Source of the DNA: Burkholderiaceae bacterium
GTDB taxonomy: Bacteria > Pseudomonadota > Gammaproteobacteria > Burkholderiales > Burkholderiaceae_B
NCBI GenBank assembly: GCA_020851995.1
Contig: JADZBO010000246.1
Span: 1 to 58,366 of the forward strand
Length of the DNA stretch: 58,366 bases
Reading direction: 5' to 3'
Positions 17,782-27,277 of this stretch are shown here, in pieces. The position numbers were made by a program, and so were the translations under genes. The first letter of the stretch is position 1. Every line of letters starts with the position of its first letter. A model generated the notes under the pieces. It worked only from the letters and a program-made list of their open reading frames with translations. It did no database searches and was not told the origin of the DNA.

Positions 17782-18213
17782 ATGCCGACAATGTTTGCAA
17801 CGGTCGACGAGGCCGAACGCGCTTTCTACGACGCGCTTGAACGTGCCGACGTCAACCGCCTCGCGCAGGTCTGGGCCGATGACGAAGAAATCGTCTGCGT
17901 TCATCCCGGCGGGCTGCGCGTCGTTGGTCATCATGCCGTGCTGGAATCCTGGCACACGATACTTTCCGGTGGTGGGTTGCACATCCGGCCCACGAGACTG
18001 GTGAGCCTGCACAGCATGATGAGTGCGGTCCACTCCCTGATCGAAATGATTTCGGTTGGCACCCCCGGCGAGGCCGAAGTGGCCCACTGCTACGCGACCA
18101 ACGTCTATCACAAGGGCCCGACAGGCTGGCGCCTTGTGATGCACCACGCCTCAGCCGCTCCGGTCGATGCCGGGATGCTCGACCTGAATGACGTGCCCGG
18201 TCTGCTGCACTGA
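17782..18213 (+). CDS. NTF2-like/SnoaL-type small protein
   Basis: 143 aa. FATVDEAERAFYDALERADVNRLAQVWADDEEIVCVHPGG is the typical opening of DUF4440/SnoaL-like proteins of the NTF2 superfamily, a cone fold with a hydrophobic pocket. The region LHIRPTRLVSLHSMMSAVHSLIE continues the curved sheet. ATG at 17782 or at 17791 could be used; neither has a clear ribosome-binding site. The role is unknown. Its position between the CHCC protein and the YheT hydrolase is seen in other Burkholderiales, to my recollection. Confidence 0.8.
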   Translation: MPTMFATVDEAERAFYDALERADVNRLAQVWADDEEIVCVHPGGLRVVGHHAVLESWHTILSGGGLHIRPTRLVSLHSMMSAVHSLIEMISVGTPGEAEVAHCYATNVYHKGPTGWRLVMHHASAAPVDAGMLDLNDVPGLLH

Positions 18214-18224
18214 GCCGGCCTATC

Positions 18225-19310
18225 GTGACCGCCACGCTTGATACGACGCCATGCCCGGTGCCCGGCTGGCTCCCGGACCGCCAATCCCAAACGCTGTATG
18301 GCGCACTCTTCGCGACCACACGCAGGCCCTGTTTCGTGCGCGAACGGGTCGACACCCCGGATGGCGACTTCCTCGATTTCGACTGGTCAATCCAGGGCCT
18401 GGCGACGCCTGCAGCGGGGCAGGCAGGGCCTGCCGATCCGGCACTCGCCGCCGGAGGCGCAACACGCTGGATGACGCCTGAGGACGAAGGCTACCGGGCC
18501 AGTCTGGGCGCAACCCAGGCGCTCATCCTGTTTCACGGGCTCGAGGGAAGCAGCCGCAGCCGCTACTCACAGTCAGTCGCCGAGCACTTCCGCGCCCGCG
18601 GATGGGCCGTGGTGATCGCGCACTTCCGCGGCTGCTCGGGTGCGCCAAACCGGCTCGCGCGCGCCTACTACTCCGGTGATTCCGATGAAGTGAGTTTCAT
18701 GCTGGCTACCGTTAAAGCCCGCCTGCCGGCGGCACGATGGCATGCGGTCGGCGTCTCGCTGGGCGGAAATGCCCTGCTGAAGTTTCTGGGCGAACACCCG
18801 GCATCCGCACCGTGGCTGGCGGGCGCCGCCGGCGTCTCAGTGCCCCTGGATCTGGTTGCTGCCGGGCAACACTTATGCACAGATCCGTTTAATCGGCACG
18901 TCTACTCCAGATACTTCCTTAATTCACTCAAGCCGAAGGTGATTGAAAAAGCGAACCGGTTCCCGGGCACCATCGACGTGTTCCGTATCGCACAGGCACA
19001 GGATTTGAGGGATTTCGACGATGCCTATACCGCGCCGATGCACGGATTTCGGGATGCGCTCGACTACTGGACGCACTGCGCAAGCAAACCGTGGCTGCCC
19101 TACATCGCCACGCCGACGCTGGTGCTGAACGCACGCAACGACCCCTTCATGCCAGAACCCGCGCTTCCCGGGCCGGATCAGGCATCCGCGCAGGTCGTGA
19201 TCCACCAGCCTGCGCAAGGAGGACATGTCGGGTTCGTCACAGGGCCCTTTCCCGGTCACCTTGGCTGGTTGCCATCACGACTGGAGCGGTTTTTCTCCGG
19301 CCAGGGATAG
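18225..19310 (+). CDS. YheT-family alpha/beta hydrolase
   Basis: 361 aa, the usual length of YheT. The oxyanion strand HGLEGSSRSRY, the nucleophile elbow VGVSLGGNALLKFLGE (Ser in GVSLGG), the Asp in LNARNDPFMP and the His in PAQGGHVGF make a complete catalytic triad in the right order. YheT relatives are carboxylesterases of unknown physiological substrate. The start is GTG at 18225, 11 bases after the NTF2-like stop. A GCCCGGCCGGGC palindrome follows at about 19355-19366 between this gene and the converging M48 gene. Confidence 0.9.
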   Translation: MTATLDTTPCPVPGWLPDRQSQTLYGALFATTRRPCFVRERVDTPDGDFLDFDWSIQGLATPAAGQAGPADPALAAGGATRWMTPEDEGYRASLGATQALILFHGLEGSSRSRYSQSVAEHFRARGWAVVIAHFRGCSGAPNRLARAYYSGDSDEVSFMLATVKARLPAARWHAVGVSLGGNALLKFLGEHPASAPWLAGAAGVSVPLDLVAAGQHLCTDPFNRHVYSRYFLNSLKPKVIEKANRFPGTIDVFRIAQAQDLRDFDDAYTAPMHGFRDALDYWTHCASKPWLPYIATPTLVLNARNDPFMPEPALPGPDQASAQVVIHQPAQGGHVGFVTGPFPGHLGWLPSRLERFFSGQG

Positions 19311-19367
19311 CCCGCGCCCTCCAGCCGGTCTGGCTGCGCGCCAACAAGCAACACGCCCGGCCGGGCA

Positions 19368-20891
19368 TCAGGATTTAAAGCGCTCAAGCAGGCGGCGGTC
19401 TTCATCGATGCGTGCCCGGATCGACCGGATCTCGACATCAAGCTGAGACTGTATGTAAAAATCCTGAGTGAGGGTGCGCGCCTGCGTCAGCTGGGCCAGG
19501 GCCGCCGGCAGCATGCCCATCATGGAATAGTAAGTGGCCATGGTCTGGCGGGCAACGACGGTCTCGCCAACGCGCTCCTGGCTTTTGGCGAGCATTTGAA
19601 ACAGCACAGGCTCGCTGCCCATCCAGCGTTTGGTCTGCTCCTGGAGAAAAGCGATTGCCTCCTTATCCTTGCCCAGCGCCTGCAGCGCCTGAGCCTGACG
19701 AAGCACAAAGGAGCGCCGGCCTGGCCAACGTTTGATTCCGGCCTGTGAATCGGTCAGCGCCCGGGCGTAATCCCGGGCTGCCAGCGCGATATCAATGCGC
19801 TGCACGTCCAGATACGGCGAGGGTGGCGACCCCGCTTCAGCGCGCTGCAACGCACGATTTGCCTCCTTGAGGTCCCTGCGCTCGAGCGCAGCATAGGAGA
19901 TGCCAAACCACGCCGCCGACCGTCGGATGGTGGCCGCCGAACCTGTGTCGGTGGTTCGGGTTTCCTCCTGCATTTGATCCACGGCCTGGCGCAGCGCCTT
20001 CGGGTCGGTTGCCTGAATCACGCGGGACTTGGCACGCACGAACCAGTACTCGTCCGACTCCCGATAGGAAGCCGGGGGAAGTTGACGGATGCGGTTCTGC
20101 ATGTCGCTCATGCGCTGGATACTCAGCGGATGGGTCGAGACATAAATCCCGCCGCCCGCGCCCTCATTGAGGTTGGCGGCCTTGGCAAGCTGGCCGAACA
20201 TCTGAGCCATTCCGTTCGGATCGTACTCGGACTTGCGCAGGATTTCGAAACCCATGCGATCCGCTTCCTGTTCGGCATCGCGGGAAAATCCGAGTTGCTG
20301 CTCCATGACGGCGGCCTGCCCGAATGCGGCTGCGCCCGCCGCGAGGTTGCCCGCGCCTGGAATCAGCGCCGCAGCCACGGCGGCGGCGAGGGTCGCAAGC
20401 AGCAGATGACTGGATTTGGTCTGCTGTGTCAGTCCGCGTGCGATGTGCCGCTGCGTGACATGGGAAATTTCGTGAGCCACCACGCCAGCCAGTTCGGATT
20501 CCGCCGCGGTTCCGACGATCAAACCTGTATTGACGCCGATAAACCCGCCCGGCATGGCAAACGCGTTCAGCACCGGATCGCGCACACCGAAAATCTCGAT
20601 TTCGGGTGCGCCGCCCGGGGCGTTGGCGGCCATCCGCCTACCCATCGCGTTGAGATATTGGGAAATGTCCGGGTCACTGATGTAAGCGGGATCACGTCGG
20701 CCATCGACCATGATCGCCTCGCCCAGACGCCGCTCGAGCGCCGGGGATAAATCGACCGCGGAGGCCGGCCCCAGGGAGGGGGCGCCAACCGGTTGACCCC
20801 AGGCTGGCGCAAGGGCCAAAGCAGGAATCAGCAAGCACACAAGGCACCTGCTCGCAGCCGTTCGCAAGGTTGTCAAATTGAAAATCCGCAT
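19368..20891 (-). CDS. bepA: M48-family periplasmic metalloprotease with TPR domain (BepA/YfgC-like)
   Basis: 507 aa. Residues 1-32 are a signal peptide. The M48 protease domain holds the zinc motif HEISH at 140-144 and a downstream Glu in FSRDAEQEADRMGFEIL. The C-terminal 200 residues are TPR-like helices (TQARTLTQDFYIQSQLDVE at the end). This is the layout of BepA, which helps assemble or degrade outer-membrane proteins such as LptD and BAM clients in the periplasm. BepA is 487 aa in E. coli, so the length fits. Divergent from galU over 68 bases. Confidence 0.88.
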   Translation of the reverse strand: MRIFNLTTLRTAASRCLVCLLIPALALAPAWGQPVGAPSLGPASAVDLSPALERRLGEAIMVDGRRDPAYISDPDISQYLNAMGRRMAANAPGGAPEIEIFGVRDPVLNAFAMPGGFIGVNTGLIVGTAAESELAGVVAHEISHVTQRHIARGLTQQTKSSHLLLATLAAAVAAALIPGAGNLAAGAAAFGQAAVMEQQLGFSRDAEQEADRMGFEILRKSEYDPNGMAQMFGQLAKAANLNEGAGGGIYVSTHPLSIQRMSDMQNRIRQLPPASYRESDEYWFVRAKSRVIQATDPKALRQAVDQMQEETRTTDTGSAATIRRSAAWFGISYAALERRDLKEANRALQRAEAGSPPSPYLDVQRIDIALAARDYARALTDSQAGIKRWPGRRSFVLRQAQALQALGKDKEAIAFLQEQTKRWMGSEPVLFQMLAKSQERVGETVVARQTMATYYSMMGMLPAALAQLTQARTLTQDFYIQSQLDVEIRSIRARIDEDRRLLERFKS

Positions 20892-20959
20892 AAGCTTATG
20901 ATAGCGTTAGTTGGAATTTGTTCCGCACTTCCTCGCCATCCGAATCAGAAGGATAAAAA

Positions 20960-21796
20960 ATGCGCCCCGTTCGTAAAGCAGTGTTCCCAGTCGCCGGCCT
21001 GGGTACCCGTTTTCTGCCGGCCACCAAGGCCATGCCCAAGGAAATGCTTCCCGTGGTCGACAAGCCGCTGATCCAGTATGCCGTCGAAGAAGCGGTCGCC
21101 GCGGGCATCACGGATCTGATCTTCGTGACGGGTCGCAACAAACGGGCGATCGAAGATCATTTTGATTCCGCTCCGGAACTCGAAAACGAACTCGCACGCA
21201 AGAACAAGGACATGCTGCTGGCGCTGGTGCAGGACATCCTGCCCTCGAACGTGTCGTGCATCTATATCCGTCAATCGGCACCGCTCGGCCTTGGCCACGC
21301 CGTTCTGACCGCTGCGCCGGTGGTGGGCGACGAGCCCTTCGCCGTGCTGCTCGCCGACGATCTGATCGATGCCGATCGTCCAGTCATGGGGCAGCTGATT
21401 GACGCCGCACTGACGCATCAGGGCAGCATTCTGGGTGTTCAGGAGGTACCGCGCAGCGAGACCGATCGCTACGGCATTGTCGCGACCGAACCGGTCGGCC
21501 CGCGCACGGATCGTGTTCGGCTGATTGTCGAAAAGCCGAAACCCGATGTCGCTCCGTCAACGCTTGCCGTGGTCGGTCGCTACGTGCTGGACGCCCGTAT
21601 TTTTGCGCACTTGCGCCAGACGCAGGCAGGCGCCGGCGGCGAAATTCAGCTGACCGACGGTATCGCATCGCTGATGAAGGAACAGCCCGTGTTCGCCCAC
21701 CGCTACGAAGGAATTCGCTACGATTGCGGCAACAAGGAAGGGATGTTCAGGGCTACCGTGGCGCTGGGTGGCAAGTACCACAATCTGCTGCCCTGA
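20960..21796 (+). CDS. galU: UTP--glucose-1-phosphate uridylyltransferase
   Basis: 278 aa. Makes UDP-glucose from UTP and glucose-1-phosphate for surface polysaccharide and osmoprotectant glucan. Shows the nucleotidyltransferase signature [25 protein letters not shown] with the catalytic Lys, then [20 protein letters not shown] and [13 protein letters not shown] at 20960 has GAAGGATAAA upstream. It ends 20 bases from the converging ctaG gene, with a 7-bp hairpin at 21808-21825 between them. Confidence 0.96.
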   Translation: MRPVRKAVFPVAGLGTRFLPATKAMPKEMLPVVDKPLIQYAVEEAVAAGITDLIFVTGRNKRAIEDHFDSAPELENELARKNKDMLLALVQDILPSNVSCIYIRQSAPLGLGHAVLTAAPVVGDEPFAVLLADDLIDADRPVMGQLIDAALTHQGSILGVQEVPRSETDRYGIVATEPVGPRTDRVRLIVEKPKPDVAPSTLAVVGRYVLDARIFAHLRQTQAGAGGEIQLTDGIASLMKEQPVFAHRYEGIRYDCGNKEGMFRATVALGGKYHNLLP

Positions 21797-21815
21797 CCAG
21801 AGAGGGTTGCCGGCG

Positions 21816-22655
21816 TTAGCCGGCAGCCGGCTTCTTCCTGAGACGGGGACCGCCCCAGCGCCCCCTGGCAGAAAGCCGCATCAGCGTGCGCAGTGCGACC
21901 AACAGGCCAATCACCTCCGTCATCGCGGCGGGTATCCACATCGTCAGACCGCCGATCATCTGGTCCGTCAGTGCGGACATCTCGATAGCACGCCCGCACA
22001 GATCGAAAAGCGGATAAAGATCGCGTTCGGTGAACGCGATCACGGCACCAGCCACCATCTGAGGCGCCATGGTGACGATCGGCGAGACTACCCGTCCGCC
22101 GGGGGTCATTGCAGACGGCGGGCATGGGCGACGGTCAAGGATGAGGTTCCAGTACATGAACCCCGTAATCACGACCGACCAGTTCATCAGGCGATACAAC
22201 CGCCAGTCGAGCATCGAATAAAACTGCACGGACGGGATCAGCCAGATCACCACCAGAAAGACGAACAGGGCGGGGACGAAGATCGGGTTGGTGAGCAGTG
22301 CGATCAACGCACGTCCGGCCAGGCTGCGGTTGAAATCACGCAGACGCACCCGCCATGAAAGCGGAAGACCGGCACGCATGACCGATCCGGGATAGGACGC
22401 CATGACCACCAGCGGCCCAAGATGATGCAACACGAGATGCTGGATGCGATGCATGAAAAACATCCGCTCTGCGTAGTAATCGAGCATCGTGTGCAGTGAC
22501 AGGTACAACAGGATGAGACCGAGCCAGAACAGTACCTTGCGCGCGCGCGTCACCCGGTGCACGCGTTGCCCACGCACGAACAACCACGCGCTGACGGCAA
22601 AGAGCGTCATCAGGGTGGGAGACATTTCCCAGGGCTTCAACCATTCAATGATCAT
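21816..22655 (-). CDS. ctaG: CtaG-type cytochrome c oxidase assembly membrane protein
   Basis: 279 aa, about seven membrane helices. The sequence RMFFMHRIQHLVLHHLGPLVVM, with its cluster of His residues, and LTNPIFVPALFVFLVVIWLIP are typical of the caa3_CtaG family. These proteins help insert copper into haem-copper oxidases in Bacillus and are common in betaproteobacteria. This is not Cox11, which also carries the name CtaG. ATG at 22655 has AAGGCG upstream; an upstream in-frame start at 22733 adds a non-conserved basic stretch. No oxidase genes are adjacent. Confidence 0.85.
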   Translation of the reverse strand: MIIEWLKPWEMSPTLMTLFAVSAWLFVRGQRVHRVTRARKVLFWLGLILLYLSLHTMLDYYAERMFFMHRIQHLVLHHLGPLVVMASYPGSVMRAGLPLSWRVRLRDFNRSLAGRALIALLTNPIFVPALFVFLVVIWLIPSVQFYSMLDWRLYRLMNWSVVITGFMYWNLILDRRPCPPSAMTPGGRVVSPIVTMAPQMVAGAVIAFTERDLYPLFDLCGRAIEMSALTDQMIGGLTMWIPAAMTEVIGLLVALRTLMRLSARGRWGGPRLRKKPAAG

Positions 22656-22765
22656 CGTTCGCCTTGCACGATCCGCCCGCAAGCCGGCGCGGCGCAGCGA
22701 TTGTAGTATGTTGAGGCCTTCGGGACCTTCCACCCACTCGCCGACGCCCGATTGCGAATCAAACC

Positions 22766-24127
22766 ATGACGATGACAGATCTCCACACTGGTGACTCTCC
22801 TTTCGCGAGGCGACGACGCCTGCTGCTCGACTGGATGCGCAGTCAGGGGGGCGGAGTCGCCGTACTAGCCACCGCGCCGGAGCGCGCGCGCAACCGCGAC
22901 AATCAGTACGCCTACCGGCACGACAGCGATTTTTATTACCTGACTGGCTTCAGCGAGCCCGGGGCGTGGCTGATCCTGGTGGCGGGTGCTCAAGACCGCG
23001 CAATCCTGTGTTGCATGGGCAAACATCCCGAGCGTGAAATCTGGGATGGGGTGCGCTGGGGTCCGGAAGCCGCCGCCACGCATTTCGGCTTTGACGAGGC
23101 GCACGACAGCGAGCGCCTGGATGACCTGTTGCCAGGGCTCCTGGTGGGCGCCGAGCGGGTGTTCGCTGTCCTCTCGGGTGCGCAGGGCACCGACCTGGCG
23201 CCCCGGCTGCAACGGTGGACCGCGGCCGCAGCCGGCCTGTCGAGAGGCGCCCGCGCACTGCCAGTGCACTGGACAGACCTTTCCGAAATCATTGCGGAAA
23301 TGCGTCTGTTCAAGGATGTGGCCGAACTCGACACCATGCGGCGGGCGGCCGCGATCTCCGCCAGAGGTCACGTACGCGCGATGCAGGCAGCCTACCCCGG
23401 GTGTCACGAGTATGAACTTGAAGCCGAATTGCTCTACACCTTCCGCAAGAGCGGGGCGCAGTCGGTGGCCTATGACAGCATTGTCGCGGCAGGCGCCAAT
23501 GCCTGCGTGTTGCATCACCGCGCCGGTCATGCCGTTGCCCGTGACGGCGATCTGATCCTCATTGATGCCGGCTGCGAACTTGACGGTTATGCATCCGACA
23601 TTACCCGCACATTCCCGGTCAATGGCCGGTTTACCGGCCCGCAGCGGGCGCTTTATGACATCGTACTGGAGGCACAGCGGGAAGCCGCCCTGCGCGCGAC
23701 GCCCGCCTTTGACTTCAACGCAGGCCACGACGCGGCTGTGCGCATACTCACGCAGGGGATGCTTGACCTGGGCCTGATTGCCGGCACACTCGACAACGCG
23801 ATCGAACGCGGTGCATACCAGCGTTTCTACATGCATCGCACCGGTCATTGGCTCGGAATGGATGTTCACGACGTGGGCGCATACCGGGAAGCCGCCGCGA
23901 AGATTGGCCAGAGACCCTGGCGAAAGCTTGCGCCAGGGATGGTGCTCACCATCGAGCCCGGCATCTACGTCAGACCATCCGAAGACGTGCGGGAGGAATT
24001 CTGGAATATCGGCATCCGCATTGAGGACGACGCGATCGTCACCGACGCAGGGGCCGAACTCATCACCCGGGGCGTGCCAGTCGATCCGCAGGCCATCGAA
24101 GCGCTCATGCAGGAAGCCGCTGGCTGA
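22766..24127 (+). CDS. pepP: Xaa-Pro aminopeptidase
   Basis: 453 aa. Removes N-terminal residues that precede Pro, in the cytoplasm. The N-terminal creatinase-like domain (about 1-170) includes RDNQYAYRHDSDFYYLTGF. The C-terminal pita-bread domain carries the metal ligands in LIDAGCELDGYASDITRTFP (two Asp), RTGHWLGMDVHD (His), TIEPGIYV (Glu) and IGIRIEDDA (Glu). It sits near the ubiH gene, as pepP and ubiH do in E. coli, though here a TM2-like gene on the other strand lies between them. A GC-rich, imperfectly repeated stretch (24160-24210) follows the stop. Confidence 0.94.
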   Translation: MTMTDLHTGDSPFARRRRLLLDWMRSQGGGVAVLATAPERARNRDNQYAYRHDSDFYYLTGFSEPGAWLILVAGAQDRAILCCMGKHPEREIWDGVRWGPEAAATHFGFDEAHDSERLDDLLPGLLVGAERVFAVLSGAQGTDLAPRLQRWTAAAAGLSRGARALPVHWTDLSEIIAEMRLFKDVAELDTMRRAAAISARGHVRAMQAAYPGCHEYELEAELLYTFRKSGAQSVAYDSIVAAGANACVLHHRAGHAVARDGDLILIDAGCELDGYASDITRTFPVNGRFTGPQRALYDIVLEAQREAALRATPAFDFNAGHDAAVRILTQGMLDLGLIAGTLDNAIERGAYQRFYMHRTGHWLGMDVHDVGAYREAAAKIGQRPWRKLAPGMVLTIEPGIYVRPSEDVREEFWNIGIRIEDDAIVTDAGAELITRGVPVDPQAIEALMQEAAG

Positions 24128-24214
24128 AGCACGGGAGCCGCAGGGTCAAGCGCCCCAGCGGGGCCGGGGTCCGGCGTTGGTCGGCCGCGTTGGCCGCGCT
24201 GGCCGCCCACCGCC

Positions 24215-24685
24215 CTAGTCAGAATTCAGATCGAATCCGTCGAGCCAGCCAAGTTGTGTCCAGACGTAGATGACAATCATCGCCAATCCGAACATCAGGG
24301 CCACTGTGCCAATCAGCAGCGTGAACGCGGCAACCAGCACCGGTCCCCAACCGCTGGGGCTCTCGCGAACCAGGCCGGGGTTGTAGCGGGCGTCGAAACG
24401 CGCGTCGCTCATGAGGCACAGCACGATGGCCTCGATCAACCCGTCAAGCGCCGGAATAAAAAGTAGAAAGAACGCCGGATTTTCCCACCAGACGTCCGCG
24501 CGACTGCTGAGCAGGACCATCACCGCTGCGTAGGCGGTCACCAGCCAGGCACGGCGCCGGCCCAGATACCACCAATGTGCACCGGCCCAGCCCAGCAGCG
24601 CGGCCAGCAGACCAACGGTCACTTTGCTGCGGAATTTTGCGCCAGACGCGGACTGAACCGCGCTGGCGGGGGTTGAACTCGACAT
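24215..24685 (-). CDS. TM2-like small membrane protein
   Basis: 156 aa. After a short hydrophilic lead there are about four hydrophobic segments. KVTVGLLAALLGWAGAHWWYLGRRRAWLVT resembles the TM2 domain (Lys, then helix, Gly-x-His, Tyr-Leu-Gly, helix), whose members have no agreed function. ATG at 24685 is preferred over an in-frame start at 24724 because it gives a typical Ser/Thr-rich opening. Divergent from ubiH over 85 bases. Confidence 0.72.
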   Translation of the reverse strand: MSSSTPASAVQSASGAKFRSKVTVGLLAALLGWAGAHWWYLGRRRAWLVTAYAAVMVLLSSRADVWWENPAFFLLFIPALDGLIEAIVLCLMSDARFDARYNPGLVRESPSGWGPVLVAAFTLLIGTVALMFGLAMIVIYVWTQLGWLDGFDLNSD

Positions 24686-24770
24686 TAGGCGTGCCTCAAA
24701 ACCGGGAAAAGAAAATCCGGCCAATTGTAATCATTCGCGGTGAGGAATCCGCACGGGATAAAATGGCGGG

Positions 24771-25931
24771 ATGCCAAATCACGACTTCGATATCGCCATA
24801 CTGGGCGGAGGCCCTGCGGGGTCGGCGCTCGCTTTGCTGCTCGCGCGCCAGACCCGGCGACCGGAGCGCATCGCCTTATTGCAGTCGGACGCCAACACCC
24901 TGTACGGCCACGCCCCGGACGTCGATCCACGCGTTCTGGCGCTCAATCAGGGTAGCCGCGTCATGCTGGAAGCGGTGGGCGGATGGCCGGACGAGGCTGC
25001 GCCAATCCGGACGATTCATGTGTCACAACGCGGGCGACTCGGCCGAGCGGTCATTCAAAACACCGATTTCAGCGTACCTCAACTTGGGTCCGTCGTGCGC
25101 TATGCGGGTCTGCACGCCAGCCTGGCACACGCGGTGGCCGCGAGCGGCGTGCGGGTGATGACCGGCCCCGCGGCGCGAATCGACGGCCAGGACTCTCAGG
25201 GCGTGGATCTGGCTCAGGGTGATCTGGTGCTGCGCGCCCGCGTCGCTGTTCAGGCGGACGGCAGTCCGACCGGCCCCGCCCTGCGGGAATACCAGCAAGT
25301 GGCACTGATCACGACCGCGCGTGCCAGCCAGCCGCGCGAGGGCTGGGCCTTTGAACGGTTCACCCGGGAAGGCCCGCTTGCCATTCTGCCGCATCCGGGC
25401 GGCGCTGGACTGCAGTCGGTTGTCTGGTGCAGTGCGCCCGAACGCGCTCAGGCGCTCAAGGCGCTGACTCCGGTCGCACTCTCCGAGGCCCTCACAGAGG
25501 CCTTCGGCACACGACTCGGCTCGCTGACGATCCAGGCCCCGGTTGCCGCATTCCCCCTCACCCTGAATCTGCGCAAGGACATTACCGTCGGGCGCACGGT
25601 CGCGATTGGGAATGCGCTGCAAACACTGCATCCGGTCGCGGGCCAGGGACTGAATCTCGGACTGCGCGACACCGCCATGCTGGCGGCCGCGCTGCGGCAG
25701 TGGCAGACGGATCCCAATGCGGATCCTTCCGGTGCGCTGGTGCAATTTGCGCGCCTGCGTCGTCCCGACCGCACCCTTACGGCCGCCCTGACCGACCTTT
25801 TGTCGCGGGGGTTTGCCACCCGCTGCAGCGCCGTCGATCACTTAGGCGGCCTGGCGCTGCTGGCACTGGATCTTTCCCCTTCCCTGCGTGCCCCGCTCGC
25901 GCGCCACCTGCTACAGGGCCTTCGGTTCTAA
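24771..25931 (+). CDS. ubiH: UbiH/COQ6-family FAD-dependent ubiquinone-biosynthesis hydroxylase
   Basis: 386 aa. Class A flavin monooxygenase. The Rossmann motif is FDIAILGGGPAGSALALLLA at residues 5-24, the DG-type motif is VQADGS, and the second FAD motif region AIGNALQTLHPVAGQGLNLGLRD is the UbiH-family signature. Enzymes of this family hydroxylate ubiquinone precursors on the aromatic ring. UbiH, UbiI, UbiF and UbiM cannot be separated safely by eye; the symbol rests on nearness to pepP. The dusB gene begins 17 bases downstream and the whole block to ruvA reads in one direction with short gaps. Confidence 0.85.
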   Translation: MPNHDFDIAILGGGPAGSALALLLARQTRRPERIALLQSDANTLYGHAPDVDPRVLALNQGSRVMLEAVGGWPDEAAPIRTIHVSQRGRLGRAVIQNTDFSVPQLGSVVRYAGLHASLAHAVAASGVRVMTGPAARIDGQDSQGVDLAQGDLVLRARVAVQADGSPTGPALREYQQVALITTARASQPREGWAFERFTREGPLAILPHPGGAGLQSVVWCSAPERAQALKALTPVALSEALTEAFGTRLGSLTIQAPVAAFPLTLNLRKDITVGRTVAIGNALQTLHPVAGQGLNLGLRDTAMLAAALRQWQTDPNADPSGALVQFARLRRPDRTLTAALTDLLSRGFATRCSAVDHLGGLALLALDLSPSLRAPLARHLLQGLRF

Positions 25932-25947
25932 AGATTACAATTCTGCC

Positions 25948-26991
25948 ATGTTGATCGGCTCGTGGTCCCTTCCCAACAATGTGTTTGTCGCGCCCATGGC
26001 TGGCGTAACGGACCGTCCTTTCCGTCAGCTCTGCAGACGGTTGGGTGCGGGGCACGCGGTGTCGGAAATGGCCGCAAGCAATCCCCAGCTCTGGAAAACC
26101 GTGAAGTCCTCCCGCCGCCTCAATCATGAGGGCGAGAGCGAGCCGGTGACCGTGCAAATCGCCGGCGCTGACCCGGCGATGATGGCGCAGGCGGCTGTAT
26201 TCAACATCGGCAAGGGTGCGCGCATCATCGACATCAACATGGGCTGTCCGGTCAAAAAGGTATGCAATGTGGCGTCCGGTTCGGCGCTGCTGCGCGACGA
26301 GGACCTCATCGCCCGCATTCTGGATGCCGTCGTCAAGGCCTGTGCTCCGCTCGGCGTGCCGGTCACGCTCAAGACGCGCACCGGCTGGAGCCGATCACAG
26401 CGCAACGCCCTGCGCGTCGCGCGCATCGCCCAGGATTGCGGGATCGCCGCCCTGACGCTGCATGGACGCACCCGCGAAGACCACTACGACGGACAGGCCG
26501 AATACGACACCATCCGCGAGGTCAAATCGATCCTTGCGATTCCCGTGATTGCGAACGGCGATATCGACAGCCCGAAAAAAGCGCGCGCGGTGCTCGCGGC
26601 AACAGGCGCGGACGCCATCATGATCGGTCGCGCCGCGCTTGGACGTCCATGGATTTTCCGCGAGATCGCGCACGATCTGCGCACCGGCGAAGCGCTGCCG
26701 GGCCCGTCCTGGGGCGAACTGCGTGCGCTCCTGCTCGAACACCTGGACGACCATTACAGTTTCTACGGCGAACTTGCCGGTGTGCGCACAGCGCGCAAAC
26801 ACATCGGCTGGTATGTGGCGGGGTTACCCGGCGGGCGCGAATTTGCCGGCCAGATCAACTGCCTGGAATCAACCGAACAGCAATCGCGCATGTTGGGGGA
26901 CTGGCTCACCTCTCAGGCAGGCAAGTACGCAGAGCCGTTCACAACCTGCGACAATTCAAAACAACACGACCGCGGCCTGCTGGCTGCATGA
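25948..26991 (+). CDS. dusB: tRNA-dihydrouridine synthase B
   Basis: 347 aa. Reduces uridine in the tRNA D-loop using FMN and NADPH. Motifs: APMAGVTDRPFRQLCRRLGAG at the FMN phosphate end, INMGCPVKKVC with the catalytic Cys in GCP, LTLHGRTREDHYDG, and NGDIDSPKKA. ATG at 25948 matches the family N-terminus. Directly followed by fis (17 bases), the classic dusB-fis arrangement in which the two are cotranscribed. Confidence 0.95.
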   Translation: MLIGSWSLPNNVFVAPMAGVTDRPFRQLCRRLGAGHAVSEMAASNPQLWKTVKSSRRLNHEGESEPVTVQIAGADPAMMAQAAVFNIGKGARIIDINMGCPVKKVCNVASGSALLRDEDLIARILDAVVKACAPLGVPVTLKTRTGWSRSQRNALRVARIAQDCGIAALTLHGRTREDHYDGQAEYDTIREVKSILAIPVIANGDIDSPKKARAVLAATGADAIMIGRAALGRPWIFREIAHDLRTGEALPGPSWGELRALLLEHLDDHYSFYGELAGVRTARKHIGWYVAGLPGGREFAGQINCLESTEQQSRMLGDWLTSQAGKYAEPFTTCDNSKQHDRGLLAA

Positions 26992-27007
26992 CCAGGATCC
27001 AGTCGCA

Positions 27008-27250
27008 ATGAAGAAGAAGACCGATCTCGCGCAATGTGTGCGCGAAAGCCTGGTGCAGTACCTGGCCGATCTGGGGGACGCCAGGCCGGCGAACCTTTAC
27101 GACATGGTGATCGATTTCGTCGAGCGTCCCATCCTCGAAGTCGTGATGGCACGCGCCCAGGGAAACCAGTCGCTGGCTGCGCAGATGCTGGGCATGACCC
27201 GCAACACTCTGCGCAAAAAGCTGCTCGCGCACAAAATGCTCGACCAATAA
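27008..27250 (+). CDS. fis: Fis-family nucleoid-associated DNA-binding protein
   Basis: 80 aa. The C-terminal half is the Fis helix-turn-helix (GNQSLAAQMLGMTRNTLRKKL), and the N-terminal half forms the dimer core (RPILEVVMARAQ). At 80 aa it is shorter than enteric Fis (98 aa) and lacks most of the N-terminal beta-hairpin arms that contact Hin and Gin invertases, as is usual in betaproteobacteria. ATG at 27008 follows dusB. It likely shapes nucleoid structure and growth-phase transcription. Confidence 0.93.
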   Translation: MKKKTDLAQCVRESLVQYLADLGDARPANLYDMVIDFVERPILEVVMARAQGNQSLAAQMLGMTRNTLRKKLLAHKMLDQ

Positions 27251-27277
27251 TTCAATCAAACAACCTTCCGTCCCCAC

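Noticed and set aside
19355-19366. GCCCGGCCGGGC palindrome between the YheT and M48 genes as a terminator
   Set aside because: The palindrome has no loop space and no T run, so a terminator call is not supported.
21808-21825. TGCCGGC-GTTA-GCCGGCA hairpin between galU and ctaG as a terminator
   Set aside because: The stem is real but overlaps the ctaG stop codon and lacks a T run on either strand.
22865-23869. 334-codon minus-strand open frame over pepP
   Set aside because: Antisense to a full-length, motif-complete pepP.
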